A stretch of 64,000 bases of DNA from Mucilaginibacter saanensis. Its GTDB lineage: Bacteria; Bacteroidota; Bacteroidia; Sphingobacteriales; Sphingobacteriaceae. The notes under the pieces were generated by a model, which had not been told where the DNA came from, did not search any database, and was given only the letters and a program-made list of their open reading frames with translations. The stretch is from positions 1-64,000 of the forward strand of contig NZ_JACHBZ010000017.1 of assembly GCF_014200575.1 (NCBI RefSeq), in the 5' to 3' direction. The translations under genes and the position numbers were made by a program. Of this stretch, positions 26,499-36,408 are shown in pieces; positions within the stretch are counted from its first letter, which is position 1, and each line of letters begins with the position of its first letter.

Positions 26499-26585
26499 TT
26501 ATTCATTCATAACAAAAGCAATTCAGGTGAGATCTTAATGCAAGACTATTGAAATTCTTTATGGTACAAATATCGGCAATGATGA

Positions 26586-26593
26586 TATATTTG
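26586..26593 (+). promoter_or_regulatory. Possible promoter of the LysR gene
   Basis: TATATTTG matches TAnnTTTG, 46 bases before the LysR ATG at 26640 and inside the divergent control region shared with the MFS gene. No suitably spaced -33 TTG. Confidence 0.4.
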
Positions 26594-26639
26594 TAAAATA
26601 GATTGTTTTAATGATATTGATTAGCAAAACCGATTGATT

Positions 26640-27521
26640 ATGGAATTTAGACAATTGCTGTACTTTGTAAAGGCTGCCGAAACCATGAACTTTACCGAAG
26701 CCGCCGCTGCTGTATTTATAACGCAAAGCACTTTATCGCAACAAATTAAGCAACTGGAGCAAGAGCTGGGTATGTTGTTGTTTGACCGCATAGGCAAGCA
26801 TGTGCGTATTACCGAGGCAGGGCATATATTTCTAACCCACGCCAAAAAAGTATTAATGGAGGTACAGAAGGGCAAGCAAGCCATTGCCGAGCTTAGCAAC
26901 GCAGCTACCGGCGAATTAAATCTTGGCGTATCCTATGCATTTACCTCCTTATTATTGCCTGCGCTTGCTCCTTTTTCAACCAAATATCCGGGGATAAAAA
27001 TTTTTATCAGTTATGGCAACCCCGAGGAGTTGGAAAAAAAGCTTCGCCTGGCCGAGCTGGACATGATCCTGGCCTTTCACAACGAATCTGATGATGAGGA
27101 CCTGGAAATGCAGCTATTGTTTAGTTCGAGCATTGTCATGGTAGTTGCTAAAAATAATCCGCTGGCCGCGCTGCCTAAAATAAGCTTGCAGGGACTGGCA
27201 GAACTTGAACTCATATTACCGGGTAAGGGTTTCAGTTCGCGCGAGTTCATTAACGCGCTGTTTTATAAAAACAAAATAACCCCTAATATAAAAATAGAGC
27301 TTAATGATGTGCATTCCCTGTTATCGCTGGTACAAAATGGCCATTGGGCAACCATCCTGAACGAAAAAGCCCTAATAGGCTGGGATAAGGTTGCAGCCGT
27401 GCCAATTGCGGGTAAAGAAACCAAAAGACAATCATACATTCTTTGGCAAAAGGGTGTTTATCGGAAAAAAGCAGCTATCCTATTTATTAAAGAACTCGTA
27501 GATATTATGGACAAGGAGTAA
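26640..27521 (+). CDS. LysR-type transcriptional regulator
   Basis: 293-aa LTTR. The winged helix-turn-helix lies at about residues 14-60 (AAETMNFTEAAAAVFITQ, then STLSQQIKQLEQELG), followed by a linker helix and a two-lobed ligand-binding domain that starts GELNLGVSYAF. LTTRs usually bind the divergent promoter region, so the MFS exporter is the likely target, with a small-molecule co-inducer that may be its substrate. The ATG at 26640 fits the family start; an in-frame TTG two codons earlier is unlikely. Confidence 0.9.
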   Translation: MEFRQLLYFVKAAETMNFTEAAAAVFITQSTLSQQIKQLEQELGMLLFDRIGKHVRITEAGHIFLTHAKKVLMEVQKGKQAIAELSNAATGELNLGVSYAFTSLLLPALAPFSTKYPGIKIFISYGNPEELEKKLRLAELDMILAFHNESDDEDLEMQLLFSSSIVMVVAKNNPLAALPKISLQGLAELELILPGKGFSSREFINALFYKNKITPNIKIELNDVHSLLSLVQNGHWATILNEKALIGWDKVAAVPIAGKETKRQSYILWQKGVYRKKAAILFIKELVDIMDKE

Positions 27522-27540
27522 GCCACCGCTTACCAGGCAA

Positions 27541-28503
27541 TTATTTTTTACCTGTTCCGGAAGCCGCGGCTTTACCTTCTACATGGATAGTAATAGTACT
27601 TGCATGCGTAAAACCAAGGGTAGTACCGGGGATGGTTTGCAGATAATATTTCAGATAGCTATCCATCACCCCCTGCGATACGCGAATGTATGCCTGCTTC
27701 CCGTCGTCGCCTGCCATTCCAAAATCAATTAATGGTTTCAGGTAGTGCATTTTGCCTTTATCATCCACACAAACCGAAAACGAGTAATAAAAGTCCTGGT
27801 AAGCCTTATTAATAGTGATATTGAACGTTGGGTCAAGATAATCGTCCGAGGCATCAAAATTGTTCATAATATCAGGCGGGGTATGCTCCTGCTTAACCTT
27901 TACCAAAGCGCTTTTGCTAATGAGCTGAACCGGCTGCCGCGCTGCAAATGCTTTGGTAATATCAGTATTAGCTTTTGCCACCAGCGATTTTATATACAAG
28001 GTATCCTTACGGCTGGGGTGCCTTAGGGTAGTGGTATCGGTGTGCAATACGTTTTTCACGTAATCATCGGCATAAAAAAGCATGTAAACCTTTGCCCCCG
28101 ATATATCAATGGAGTCGCCTTTGGCTTTGAGTATCTCCATCACCAAACTATCTTTGGTCATTTTTTTGATTTTAAGCCATGATCTTGCTGCATTAAAAAC
28201 AGAGTCGTAGCCACGGGTAAGCGGGAAATTAATGAACTGATTTTTTATCGGGCTAAAAATGCTTACCGAATCGTCTGATACAAATTTCAGTTTCCACTGG
28301 GGTTCCAACTGATAGCCATACTCATTAAAAGACAGGCCATTTTTTTGCAGCCTTGCCACTTCGCTGTAGTTTATACCGTTAAGGTGTCTGAATGATATGA
28401 GTTGTTTTTTATGGCTATTTGACCCGGAACTGTTACAACTTACACTAATAACTGATATGATAAGCAATAATAATGCTCCAAAGTGTTTGATCTGATTATT
28501 CAT
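27541..28503 (-). CDS. Orphan lipoprotein, 320 aa
   Basis: Not recognised. It has a lipoprotein signal peptide (hydrophobic 10-20, ending SVSC, so Cys near residue 23), then a soluble region with no transmembrane segment. Mixed alpha/beta character with an Asp- and Lys-rich middle. The C-terminal half contains a well-defined segment (DPTFNITINKAYQDFYYSF) that may be a domain edge. It lies convergent to the LysR gene and is not obviously in an operon. A second in-frame ATG at 28512 would add three residues. Confidence 0.75.
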   Translation of the reverse strand: MNNQIKHFGALLLLIISVISVSCNSSGSNSHKKQLISFRHLNGINYSEVARLQKNGLSFNEYGYQLEPQWKLKFVSDDSVSIFSPIKNQFINFPLTRGYDSVFNAARSWLKIKKMTKDSLVMEILKAKGDSIDISGAKVYMLFYADDYVKNVLHTDTTTLRHPSRKDTLYIKSLVAKANTDITKAFAARQPVQLISKSALVKVKQEHTPPDIMNNFDASDDYLDPTFNITINKAYQDFYYSFSVCVDDKGKMHYLKPLIDFGMAGDDGKQAYIRVSQGVMDSYLKYYLQTIPGTTLGFTHASTITIHVEGKAAASGTGKK

Positions 28504-28638
28504 AGAAAGCATAGCGGCTTAAAGATATAAATTCAATAAGCTCATAAATAATTTTCGCAGTATAATGTTTGAATTAGCGTTTAAATATTACAAATAAGCT
28601 AAGGAAATGCAGAAACGTGAAGACAATCGGGGGCTTAA

Positions 28639-29121
28639 TTACTTCGCCATTTCTTCCTTAATAGCCCTCAAAAACTCATTGGCATGTTGCGATCCGATGA
28701 TGTATTGCAGGCCATCCCTATCGGTAAGATGAATGGCATCATTGCCGGCTGCATAAAAACGAATGGTTCCTTTAGTATGCAGGTTATATACAGGGTTGTT
28801 AAAAAGATAGCGGCTATATGATCCTTTTTCGGCCTTTACAATACCGTTCAGGTCAATTTTCACGAGGCGAGTAGTCCATAAACCATTAAGCCGGATACTT
28901 TTATTTTCGACCCGGGTACTAAAATGGAGTAAAAAACCCATGATAATGGATATAATGATGATGGCAAAACCAACAACTACCAGTAAATCGCCATTGCGTT
29001 CACGTTCGTCAGTAAAAAAATAGGCAGCAAAGCAAAACATAGCTAAAACCAGCCGTATAGTAATGGGTATAAATTCCCTGCCGAGGTATTGTTTTTCTAC
29101 AAAGATTGTTTTATCGCTCAT
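28639..29121 (-). CDS. Small membrane protein with two helices and PH-like tail
   Basis: 160-aa protein with two transmembrane helices (about 18-36 and 44-66) followed by a cytosolic domain of about 90 residues (beta-rich, including IRLNGLWTTRLVKIDLNGI) that resembles bacterial PH-like domains. Function unknown. The start overlaps the tilS stop by four bases (ATGA), so it is translated from the tilS message. Its regulation is therefore that of tilS. Confidence 0.72.
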   Translation of the reverse strand: MSDKTIFVEKQYLGREFIPITIRLVLAMFCFAAYFFTDERERNGDLLVVVGFAIIIISIIMGFLLHFSTRVENKSIRLNGLWTTRLVKIDLNGIVKAEKGSYSRYLFNNPVYNLHTKGTIRFYAAGNDAIHLTDRDGLQYIIGSQHANEFLRAIKEEMAK

Positions 29122-30455
29122 CTTAATTTATACAATTCGAAGATAGTAACTTTTTTAGTGTTATTGTTTACTTTATACCTTTCATCGGGCCGGTAACCGC
29201 CCACCCACATGATATCGCCATTGCCATTAATCAGCAAAGGAACTTCATTTTTTTGATGTAACGCAATCTTTTGGCCGATAAAAAAGTCGCTCAGCTTTTT
29301 TCTGCCCTTCATCCCTAACGGATAAAAATAATCGCCTTCCTGCCATGTCCTCAACGTTAACGGAAACACCAGTAAGGCCGAATCAATAGATACTGCCATA
29401 GGGTTATCCATCACAATGAGCGCACTATCATCATGCAGCAAGTTCAACCTATAATTGCCCAAATTCGCTTCATGTGTTTTTTCGGCAATCAGTACCGGTT
29501 CCTGTCCTCCACTTGTTCTTTTTTTCAGGATCAACCTATCCCGGTCAAGTATCATCATAAACCCCGCCGACTCAAATACCCTGCCCGGGTGCTTATCCAA
29601 AACAGAAATCAGATCATCAACGCTGGTTTCATTAAAACCGTATTCCTGTAATAGCTTAAACAGCAACAGGCGGGCAGGGTTTAATTGTCTTACCTCATTA
29701 AGCAATAAATATTCCCCATCCGACGCTTGCTTAATCAATGTATGCCTTAAACCGGCAACCTGGTTTTCAAGCAGTGTTTCTAGATCACGAAAATGTTTCA
29801 GGTTGTTCTCGAATGTTTTTTCGAGGCTTGGATTTAATTCTTTTAGCTTGGGTATTACCTCCAGGCGTATTTTATTACGGGCATATTTGGCCTGTGCATT
29901 GGAGCTATCCTCTACATAAACCAAATGGTTTGCAGTCACAATAGCTGTTATTTCATCGCGGTTTAAAAATAACAGGGGGCGCACCAGGGCCCCGTTTTGG
30001 GGTAAAATGCCGTGCAACCCGGCTATACCGGTACCCCGGGTAAGGTTTAACAATATTGTTTCAATTGTATCGTTTTGGTGATGTGCAAGCGCAATAACCT
30101 GGTAATCTGATTGCTGGCTAAGGCTGTTAAACCATTCGTAACGCAGCTCGCGCGCGGCCATCTGGATGGATATTTTTTTATCGGCCGCATAATTCCGGGT
30201 ATCAAAATTGATAGTATGAAAAGATACACGAAGCTGATTAGCCAGGTTGTTGCAAAATTCCTGGTCGCGCAGAGCTTCGTCATCGCGCAGCTGAAAGTTA
30301 CAATGGGCAATGCTGAAGTTAAAACCGGCGGCCTTTAATAAATGAGCCATTAAAACAGAATCCATACCGCCGCTTACTGCAGCTAAAACTTTGCTATCGG
30401 GCGTAAACAAAGTATTTTGTTCAATAAAATCAACAAACTTTTTAACTGGAAGCAT
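29118..30455 (-). CDS. tilS: tRNA(Ile)-lysidine synthase
   Basis: 445-aa enzyme that converts the wobble cytidine of tRNA-Ile(CAU) to lysidine, changing codon and amino-acid identity. The PP-loop ATP motif SGGMDS lies at residues 28-33, followed by ARELRYEWF and ALAHHQNDTIET, with the TilS C-terminal substrate-binding domain. Functionally it complements ileS at the left of the window. A TAATTTTG element lies four bases before the start on the minus strand, so the mRNA may be leaderless. It overlaps the downstream membrane-protein gene by four bases. Confidence 0.95.
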   Translation of the reverse strand: MLPVKKFVDFIEQNTLFTPDSKVLAAVSGGMDSVLMAHLLKAAGFNFSIAHCNFQLRDDEALRDQEFCNNLANQLRVSFHTINFDTRNYAADKKISIQMAARELRYEWFNSLSQQSDYQVIALAHHQNDTIETILLNLTRGTGIAGLHGILPQNGALVRPLLFLNRDEITAIVTANHLVYVEDSSNAQAKYARNKIRLEVIPKLKELNPSLEKTFENNLKHFRDLETLLENQVAGLRHTLIKQASDGEYLLLNEVRQLNPARLLLFKLLQEYGFNETSVDDLISVLDKHPGRVFESAGFMMILDRDRLILKKRTSGGQEPVLIAEKTHEANLGNYRLNLLHDDSALIVMDNPMAVSIDSALLVFPLTLRTWQEGDYFYPLGMKGRKKLSDFFIGQKIALHQKNEVPLLINGNGDIMWVGGYRPDERYKVNNNTKKVTIFELYKLR

Positions 30456-30459
30456 TCAT

Positions 30460-30467
30460 CAAAATTA
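30460..30467 (-). promoter_or_regulatory. Promoter -7 element abutting tilS
   Basis: TAATTTTG on the minus strand, four bases from the tilS ATG (30455). It is back-to-back with the OstA-like promoter at 30494-30501. No -33 TTG at the ideal spacing was noticed. Confidence 0.5.
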
Positions 30468-30493
30468 TTAATTTAATAACCCCAACAAAAAAC

Positions 30494-30501
30494 TAATTTT
30501 G
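30494..30501 (+). promoter_or_regulatory. Promoter -7 element abutting the OstA-like start
   Basis: TAATTTTG ending five bases before the GTG start at 30507. This would place the transcription start at or next to the start codon, giving a leaderless mRNA. Confidence 0.5.
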
Positions 30502-30506
30502 CCAAC

Positions 30507-33035
30507 GTGAGGAAATATGTTTTAGGCCTTTTGTTATTGATGATTGCGGTCACGGTTATGGGCCAAAAAAAGAAGTCAATTGTAAATTTAATACAGTCGG
30601 AAAGTAGCACATTCACCAAAATTAATGGCCGCGATGTAATTAAGGTTTACAAAGGTGTTTTTAAACAGGATTTTTCAACCCTGCGGTCAGACAGTGCCTA
30701 CTTTTATCCGCAGGAAAACGCTTTTGACGCCTTTAGAAATGTTAACATTAACCAGGGCGATACCCTGAACATTTACTCAGATAAGCTAAACTATAACGGT
30801 AATACCAAACTGGCAATCCTGACCGATAACGTAAAAATGATTGACAGGGACGCTACCCTGACAACCAATTACCTTACCTACAATACCGCCACCCGCATAG
30901 GTACCTATACCAGCGGCGGTAAGCTGGTAAATAAGGATAACGTGCTTACCAGCAAAAACGGGTATTACTTTGCCTTTTCGCGCGATTCCTACTTCCGTTA
31001 TGATGTGGTGCTTACTACCATTGATGCCATTATTAAAACCGATACATTGCGGTATAATACAGGTACCCGAATATCATACTTTTACGGCCCCACCAATATT
31101 TACGGCAAAAAAGATAACGATACGCTGTACACCGAAAACGGTTTGTATAACACTATTACAGAACAGGCATTTTTCGGGAAACACAATTTGTATAAACAGG
31201 GTACCAAATCATTGAAAGGGGATAGTTTGTTTTACGATAAATTGAAAGGCTATGGCCGCGCAGTTAAAAACATCACCTTTAATGACAATGAACAGAAGAT
31301 AACGCTCAAAGGCGATCTAGGTACCTACTTCAGGGCCGATGAACGCACATTGGTTACCCAGTATGCTTATGTAGTGATGGTTACCGAGCAAAAAGACTCC
31401 ACCCAAACAGATTCTGTAAAAGCTAAGGAGCCTCCGTTACTCAATAAAAATGCAAAAGTATCTGCCGCAGATGCCAAAAAGATCACCAATATGGCTAAAA
31501 TGGCCACCGATCTGAAACCCAATGTAGTGATTAGTAAAGCAGACTCGGCAAAGGCCGACTCCACGGTGAAAGCGCTGGCGTTACAACACAAAACGGTAAA
31601 GCCCGATGATGTAAAAAAGATTACCAACATGGCCAAAATGATGGATGATCTGAAACCTAAGGGGGTAGTAAGCAAGGCCGATTCCGCAAAAGCTGATTCG
31701 GCCCTTAAGCGATTGGCTGCCCAGGGCAAAAACATAAAACCCGGCAAAGATGGCAAAAAACTGCAACTGACAGCCATTGCCGGAAAACCACCCGAAAAAA
31801 CAAAGCGCGACTCGATATTTATGACTGCCGATACGCTGGAAACGCAGATCATGACCTACAAAAACCTAAAGATATACCAGGAGAAACAACGCCTGCTGCA
31901 TTTCAGAGATACCTCAGAAAGAGGACTAAAGCTGGCTGTTTTAAATACCAAACTTAAGGGGATGCCTACGGTATGGTTAAGGATACAAAAAGACAGCAGC
32001 TATTTACACCGTGATTTTTTTGGAAAACCAAAGGTTGACTCTGCGCAAATAAAAAAAGACAGGCTAAATGCCATAAGAAAAGCAAAACAAGACAGCCTGC
32101 GACAAATAGCCGTAAAAAAGGACCCCGTTTTTGCTACACGGGAGTTTAACCTGAGTGATACGGCCCGCGTAAGGATATTGATTGCCCATCACCATGCTAA
32201 AATATTTAAGTCGGACCTGCAAGGTAAGGCTGATTCTATTTTTTACAGTAACAGCGACTCTACCATACGCTGCTATGTAAAACCGATGTTCTGGACCCAA
32301 GGCTCCCAGCTATCAGGCGATACTGTTTACCTGCAAATGCGGAATAAAAAGCTGGATAACATGGAACTGTTCCCTTCGGCGTTCATCGTTAATATTGAAA
32401 AGCAGGATTCCATACACTTCAACCAGGCGTCGGGTAGAAAAATGCGAGGTTTCTTTAAAAACGATAAGCTTGACCGGATGTACATTGCCGTAAATGCCGA
32501 AAGTATTTTCTTTAAGCGCGATAGCGGCAAGGTTGCGGGTATGCAGCGATCGCTCAGCAGCCGCATACGCACATCCTTTAAAAATGGGGAGGTAAATGAT
32601 GTTTTATTTTCAACCAAGCCCGAGAACCGGTACATACCCATAAACAAGGTTAAGGAAGAAGACAAGGAGTTGAAAGGCTTTATCTGGAAACCTAAGGACA
32701 GGCCGGTGTCAAAAGAGTCCATTATTCCGTCAAGACACAAAAAGCCAGCTTCGGTAAAACCGCCGCCTAAGGGTAAGGCCGATACTTTAAGCAAGTCAAA
32801 AACCGACAGCCTAAAAACACAACTCCTCAAGCTGGGTAAAGATACAGCACAGGTTAAAACCGGCACTGGGCTACAACCGGGTAAAACTGTTAAAGACACG
32901 GTAAGCAAAGCAGGCGCAAGGCAAATGCCCCCTATAAAAGCCACCAGTGATACCACCAATAAAACGGGAGCAGGGGTACCGCCCGCAGCTCTAAGGGACA
33001 CTGTTAAAGGTGTCGCAAAAAAGCCGGGCAGTTAG
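30507..33035 (+). CDS. OstA/LptA-like outer-membrane biogenesis protein
   Basis: 842-aa exported protein of the OstA-like type found in Bacteroidota, related to LptA/LptD N-terminal domains that carry lipopolysaccharide across the periplasm. A signal peptide (1-19, ending VMG) is followed by repeated short beta-strand units (residues 40-280, e.g. LNIYSDKLNYNG, ATLTTNYLTYNT). A charged linker (about 305-430) holds two copies of a KKITNMAKM-type unit and two SKADSAKADS units. A second beta-strand section (about 430-740) precedes a Lys/Pro/Thr-rich tail. The start is GTG. Confidence 0.82.
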   Translation: MRKYVLGLLLLMIAVTVMGQKKKSIVNLIQSESSTFTKINGRDVIKVYKGVFKQDFSTLRSDSAYFYPQENAFDAFRNVNINQGDTLNIYSDKLNYNGNTKLAILTDNVKMIDRDATLTTNYLTYNTATRIGTYTSGGKLVNKDNVLTSKNGYYFAFSRDSYFRYDVVLTTIDAIIKTDTLRYNTGTRISYFYGPTNIYGKKDNDTLYTENGLYNTITEQAFFGKHNLYKQGTKSLKGDSLFYDKLKGYGRAVKNITFNDNEQKITLKGDLGTYFRADERTLVTQYAYVVMVTEQKDSTQTDSVKAKEPPLLNKNAKVSAADAKKITNMAKMATDLKPNVVISKADSAKADSTVKALALQHKTVKPDDVKKITNMAKMMDDLKPKGVVSKADSAKADSALKRLAAQGKNIKPGKDGKKLQLTAIAGKPPEKTKRDSIFMTADTLETQIMTYKNLKIYQEKQRLLHFRDTSERGLKLAVLNTKLKGMPTVWLRIQKDSSYLHRDFFGKPKVDSAQIKKDRLNAIRKAKQDSLRQIAVKKDPVFATREFNLSDTARVRILIAHHHAKIFKSDLQGKADSIFYSNSDSTIRCYVKPMFWTQGSQLSGDTVYLQMRNKKLDNMELFPSAFIVNIEKQDSIHFNQASGRKMRGFFKNDKLDRMYIAVNAESIFFKRDSGKVAGMQRSLSSRIRTSFKNGEVNDVLFSTKPENRYIPINKVKEEDKELKGFIWKPKDRPVSKESIIPSRHKKPASVKPPPKGKADTLSKSKTDSLKTQLLKLGKDTAQVKTGTGLQPGKTVKDTVSKAGARQMPPIKATSDTTNKTGAGVPPAALRDTVKGVAKKPGS
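31478..31696. repeat. Internal duplication in the OstA-like gene
   Basis: Two coding repeats, starting near 31478 and 31614, encode KKITNMAKM...DLKP...SKADSAKADS. The copies differ at many third positions, so the duplication is not recent. Confidence 0.7.
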
Positions 33036-33052
33036 ATCGTGCTAATGGCAAT

Positions 33053-33094
33053 AAACAAAAAAAGGGAAGCATTAACTGCTTCCCCTTTTTGTTT
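33053..33094. terminator. Bidirectional terminator
   Basis: A/T-flanked inverted repeat with GGGAAGC paired to GCTTCCC around a 7-base loop (ATTAACT), with one small mismatch. It lies between the convergent OstA-like gene and the minus-strand secreted-protein gene. Confidence 0.82.
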
Positions 33095-33109
33095 AAAATT
33101 ATCTTAAAC

Positions 33110-33973
33110 TTATTCGTTTTCTATTGCTGAAAATACTTCAAGCAGTATATCCCATTTCTTCGATTTATCTAACTCCCAAATACGCACGTAATTGTAATTG
33201 CTCACCACGTTGCCTTTGGTTATACGGGCATGACCATAGCTATAAGCCAAATCATTACTGCTTGCGCGGCCGGCATTGGTAGTTTCGGCGGTAATGCTGA
33301 TAGCCTGGTTGTTAATAAATTTCATAATCACATCCGGACCTGTCATTGGTTCAAAACCCGGGAAATAATAACGGCCTTCGGGGCTCAAAAACTCTTTGTA
33401 GCTGGCTAATGCAGATATAGTTAAAGAGTGGTTGAATATTTTATCGGTATTAACAATAATGCTTTTGCCTGTAAATGGATCTTTGCTCGGCGCAGTACGG
33501 CTTCCGGATGGATCTTTAAAATCAGTTATTACATCCTGCTCAGCTTCTGGGTGTTGTATGCCCAGGTTAATTAACAGTTTCAACTTATCTTCAGCATCGG
33601 CTCTCCAAACAGAAACATAATCGCCATAAACCTTTTCGTCATCGCCTTTACCATTAGAGTAAACATAGGGGCCGGCGGTAAAGGCCAGGTCACCGTTGGC
33701 TGATATACGGGCAAATTTAGGTTGCGAGCTTAATTTACCTGCTTGTTTATCAATACTATTATAAAAATCGGTTATCTTAACTGCATCGGGCTTAAAAACA
33801 ATACCTTCAGGATCGGCCACGGCTAAGAAGCCATCTTTTATACCTTTACGTTCAACTATTTTATTAAAAGCTTCTTCGGCACTAACTACTTTATTTACCG
33901 GAACCGGGCTTGTTTGCGCTAAGGCAAATATGCTATAACCAATAAACGTAGCAGCTAATATTATTTTTTTCAT
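33110..33973 (-). CDS. Exported SnoaL/DUF4440-like protein
   Basis: 287-aa protein with a signal peptide (1-19, FALAQ). The pattern suggests two NTF2-like halves: the N-terminal half has the stretches AFNKIVERKGIKDGF and GDYVSVWR, the C-terminal half NYNYVRIWELDKSKKWDILLEV. The W-R-x-D and W-E-L-D-K pattern is the usual strand signature of SnoaL-like proteins. No catalytic function can be assigned; such domains act as isomerases, dehydratases or stress proteins. It lies alone, between two intergenic regions. Confidence 0.7.
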   Translation of the reverse strand: MKKIILAATFIGYSIFALAQTSPVPVNKVVSAEEAFNKIVERKGIKDGFLAVADPEGIVFKPDAVKITDFYNSIDKQAGKLSSQPKFARISANGDLAFTAGPYVYSNGKGDDEKVYGDYVSVWRADAEDKLKLLINLGIQHPEAEQDVITDFKDPSGSRTAPSKDPFTGKSIIVNTDKIFNHSLTISALASYKEFLSPEGRYYFPGFEPMTGPDVIMKFINNQAISITAETTNAGRASSNDLAYSYGHARITKGNVVSNYNYVRIWELDKSKKWDILLEVFSAIENE

Positions 33974-34261
33974 GTTATATTAGATTTTTGGGCAATTTAG
34001 TAATAAATTTTAAGTCGGGAATGTAATTTGAGCCATTGCTATAAGTAAATAACGTTATAACATTACAGTCAAATATATTTTTATTTGAAACGGATATGAT
34101 GATATTTAATTGTAGTTGTGCGAAGTTTAACATGCAAAAACAAGTGCCAGACGCTAAATTATTAACTAATGCGTTGAGTTAAAAATAAAATAACCTCAGA
34201 TACATGATTATGTTTTGAATAAAAAAACGTCATGTACATATTTATTAAAAATTACGATATA

Positions 34262-34936
34262 ATGATCAAATACACCGGGTGTTTTTTTGTGGTTATGATA
34301 TGCTGCAGCCTTGTTGCAAAGGCCCAGTTTACCAAAGATTACCAGGGCAAGCCGTATACTGAAATATCAAATGCCGACGCCGAAGGCAGCCCTTACCTGA
34401 TTACCAACTGGGCCGCGGGATCTGTTAGTTTCAGTAACGGCAAAAAAGTAACGGCTAAGCTAAAATATGATTTAATGAAGGATGAACTGCTGTTTCAGAA
34501 CAAAAGCGATTCATCGGCCATGACCTTTATTGAGCCGGTACAGGGGTTTAGCTTTAATTATTTTCCAATTGCCGAAAGCAGCCTTACACCACTCATATTC
34601 GGCAACGGATTCCCGCCGGTTGAGGGTCAAACACCAGCATCATTTTATCAGGTAATTGCTGATGGAAAAGTTAAGTTATTAAAACATTACAAAAAGGTGG
34701 TACGTATTGATCAGGCCTTTAATTCGGCAACATCAACCAAAACTTTTGTATTGGTTGATGTTTATTATCTGTTTGTAAACAATCAGCTTACTAAAATCAG
34801 GCCTGGTCAAAAAACCATACTTTCGGCCCTTAATAACAAGGCTGCGGAATTACAAGGCTATATGAAAAGCAATACCATCAATTATAAAAGCGATGCTGAC
34901 CTGGCCAAATTATTCGGATATTACAACTCGCTTTAA
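34262..34936 (+). CDS. Orphan secreted protein, 224 aa
   Basis: Not recognised. It has a signal peptide (MIKYTGCFFVVMICCSL, ending AKAQ) and a soluble beta-rich body with motifs such as VTAKLKYDLMKDELLFQ and FVLVDVYYLFVNNQL. Similar small secreted proteins are common in Bacteroidota. An earlier in-frame ATG at 34232 would prefix ten residues and weaken the signal peptide, so the second ATG is preferred. Its stop is three bases from the convergent cysS stop, with no terminator. Confidence 0.7.
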   Translation: MIKYTGCFFVVMICCSLVAKAQFTKDYQGKPYTEISNADAEGSPYLITNWAAGSVSFSNGKKVTAKLKYDLMKDELLFQNKSDSSAMTFIEPVQGFSFNYFPIAESSLTPLIFGNGFPPVEGQTPASFYQVIADGKVKLLKHYKKVVRIDQAFNSATSTKTFVLVDVYYLFVNNQLTKIRPGQKTILSALNNKAAELQGYMKSNTINYKSDADLAKLFGYYNSL

Positions 34937-34939
34937 AAA

Positions 34940-36403
34940 TCAGGATTTACTCCAGAGGGTGCCCTCTTTACTATCTTTTAACTGAAAGCCTATTTGGGAA
35001 AGCCCTTCACGGATCTTATCAGATGTGGCGTAGTCCTTATTTAATTTTGCCTCGTTCCTTAGATCTACTATCAGGTTTAATACTTTGGGCAGGTCGTCAT
35101 TATCAGCCTGTTCGTCTTTAAGCCCAAGTACATCCAGCACAAAGGTTTGCATCAGTGTTTTAAGTAGTTGCAGGTTAGTTTCATCAATTTTCATTTTGCC
35201 GTCATGTACGGAGTTGATGATGCGCGATGCTTCAAATAACTCCGCAATAAGCACTGGGCTGTTAAAATCGTCATTCATGGCTGCATAACAACGGCTCAGC
35301 AACGGTCCAATTTCAATTTCGGTACTGTTGCCTGCTTTTAACCCGTTAAGCAGCGCAAAGGCATTCATTAAGCGTTTAAAGCCTTTTTCTGATGCTTCCA
35401 TAGCCTCATTACCAAAGTCAAGCGTGCTGCGGTAGTGCGCCTGCAGCATAAAAAACCTAACCGTCATAGGGCTGTAGCCCTTATTCAGTATAGAGTTATC
35501 GCCGCTGAAAAGCTCATGTGGCAAAAAGCTGTTACCTAATGATTTTGACATTTTTTGCCCGTTCACGGTCAACATATTAGTATGAACCCAGTAATTGGCC
35601 GGATTTTTACCGCAGCAGGCCACATGCTGGGCAATTTCATTAGTGTGGTGAGTAGGCACAAGATCAAGTCCTCCGCCATGGATATCAAACTGGTCGCCCA
35701 GGTATTTCTGGCTCATGGCCGAGCATTCCAGGTGCCAGCCCGGGAAACCTACACCCCAGGGCGATGGCCATTTCATTAAGTGTTCGGGCTTAGCCTTTAT
35801 CCAAAGGGCAAAATCAAGCTTGCCATGTTTTTCCTGCTGACCGCCGAGGGCACGGGTGTTATTCAGTAGATCTTCCAGGTTACGGCCACTCAAAACACCA
35901 TAATCCTTTGTTTTGTTATATTTCTCCACATCGAAATAAACAGAACCGTCTACTTCGTAGGCATATCCTTTTTCAAGAATCACCTTCACCATTTCTATCT
36001 GTTCAATAATATGGCCTGTAGCGGTAGGCTCAATGCTTGGCGGCAGGGTGTTCAGTATCTGCATTACGTCGTGAAACCCAACAGTGTACTTTTGTACAAT
36101 TTCCATAGGTTCAAGCTGCGCCAGTTTTGCTTTTTTTGATATTTTGTCTTCGCCCTCGTCCCCGGCATCCCCTTCCAGGTGACCGGCATCTGTTACGTTA
36201 CGAACGTAACGCACCTTATAATCAATATGGGTAAGGTACCTGAACATCAGGTCGAACGATATGTAGGTACGGCAGTTACCCAAATGCACATCGCTGTAAA
36301 CAGTTGGGCCACAAACGTACATGCCAACATGTGGCGCGTTAAGCGGTTTAAATTCTTCTTTTTTACGTGTTAAAGTATTGTAAACAAACAAATTTTGTTT
36401 CAT
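34940..36403 (-). CDS. cysS: Cysteinyl-tRNA synthetase
   Basis: 487-aa class I synthetase charging tRNA-Cys. The HIGH-type motif HLGN is at 40-43, with zinc-binding C31 just before it (CGPTVYSDV); the KMSKS loop is at about 284-288 (KMSKSLGN). The length and the C-terminal helical domain are typical. TAAGTTTG on the minus strand ends five bases from the start, so the mRNA may be leaderless. It is separate from the epimerase gene upstream (87-base gap). Confidence 0.97.
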   Translation of the reverse strand: MKQNLFVYNTLTRKKEEFKPLNAPHVGMYVCGPTVYSDVHLGNCRTYISFDLMFRYLTHIDYKVRYVRNVTDAGHLEGDAGDEGEDKISKKAKLAQLEPMEIVQKYTVGFHDVMQILNTLPPSIEPTATGHIIEQIEMVKVILEKGYAYEVDGSVYFDVEKYNKTKDYGVLSGRNLEDLLNNTRALGGQQEKHGKLDFALWIKAKPEHLMKWPSPWGVGFPGWHLECSAMSQKYLGDQFDIHGGGLDLVPTHHTNEIAQHVACCGKNPANYWVHTNMLTVNGQKMSKSLGNSFLPHELFSGDNSILNKGYSPMTVRFFMLQAHYRSTLDFGNEAMEASEKGFKRLMNAFALLNGLKAGNSTEIEIGPLLSRCYAAMNDDFNSPVLIAELFEASRIINSVHDGKMKIDETNLQLLKTLMQTFVLDVLGLKDEQADNDDLPKVLNLIVDLRNEAKLNKDYATSDKIREGLSQIGFQLKDSKEGTLWSKS

Positions 36404-36408
36404 GTGCG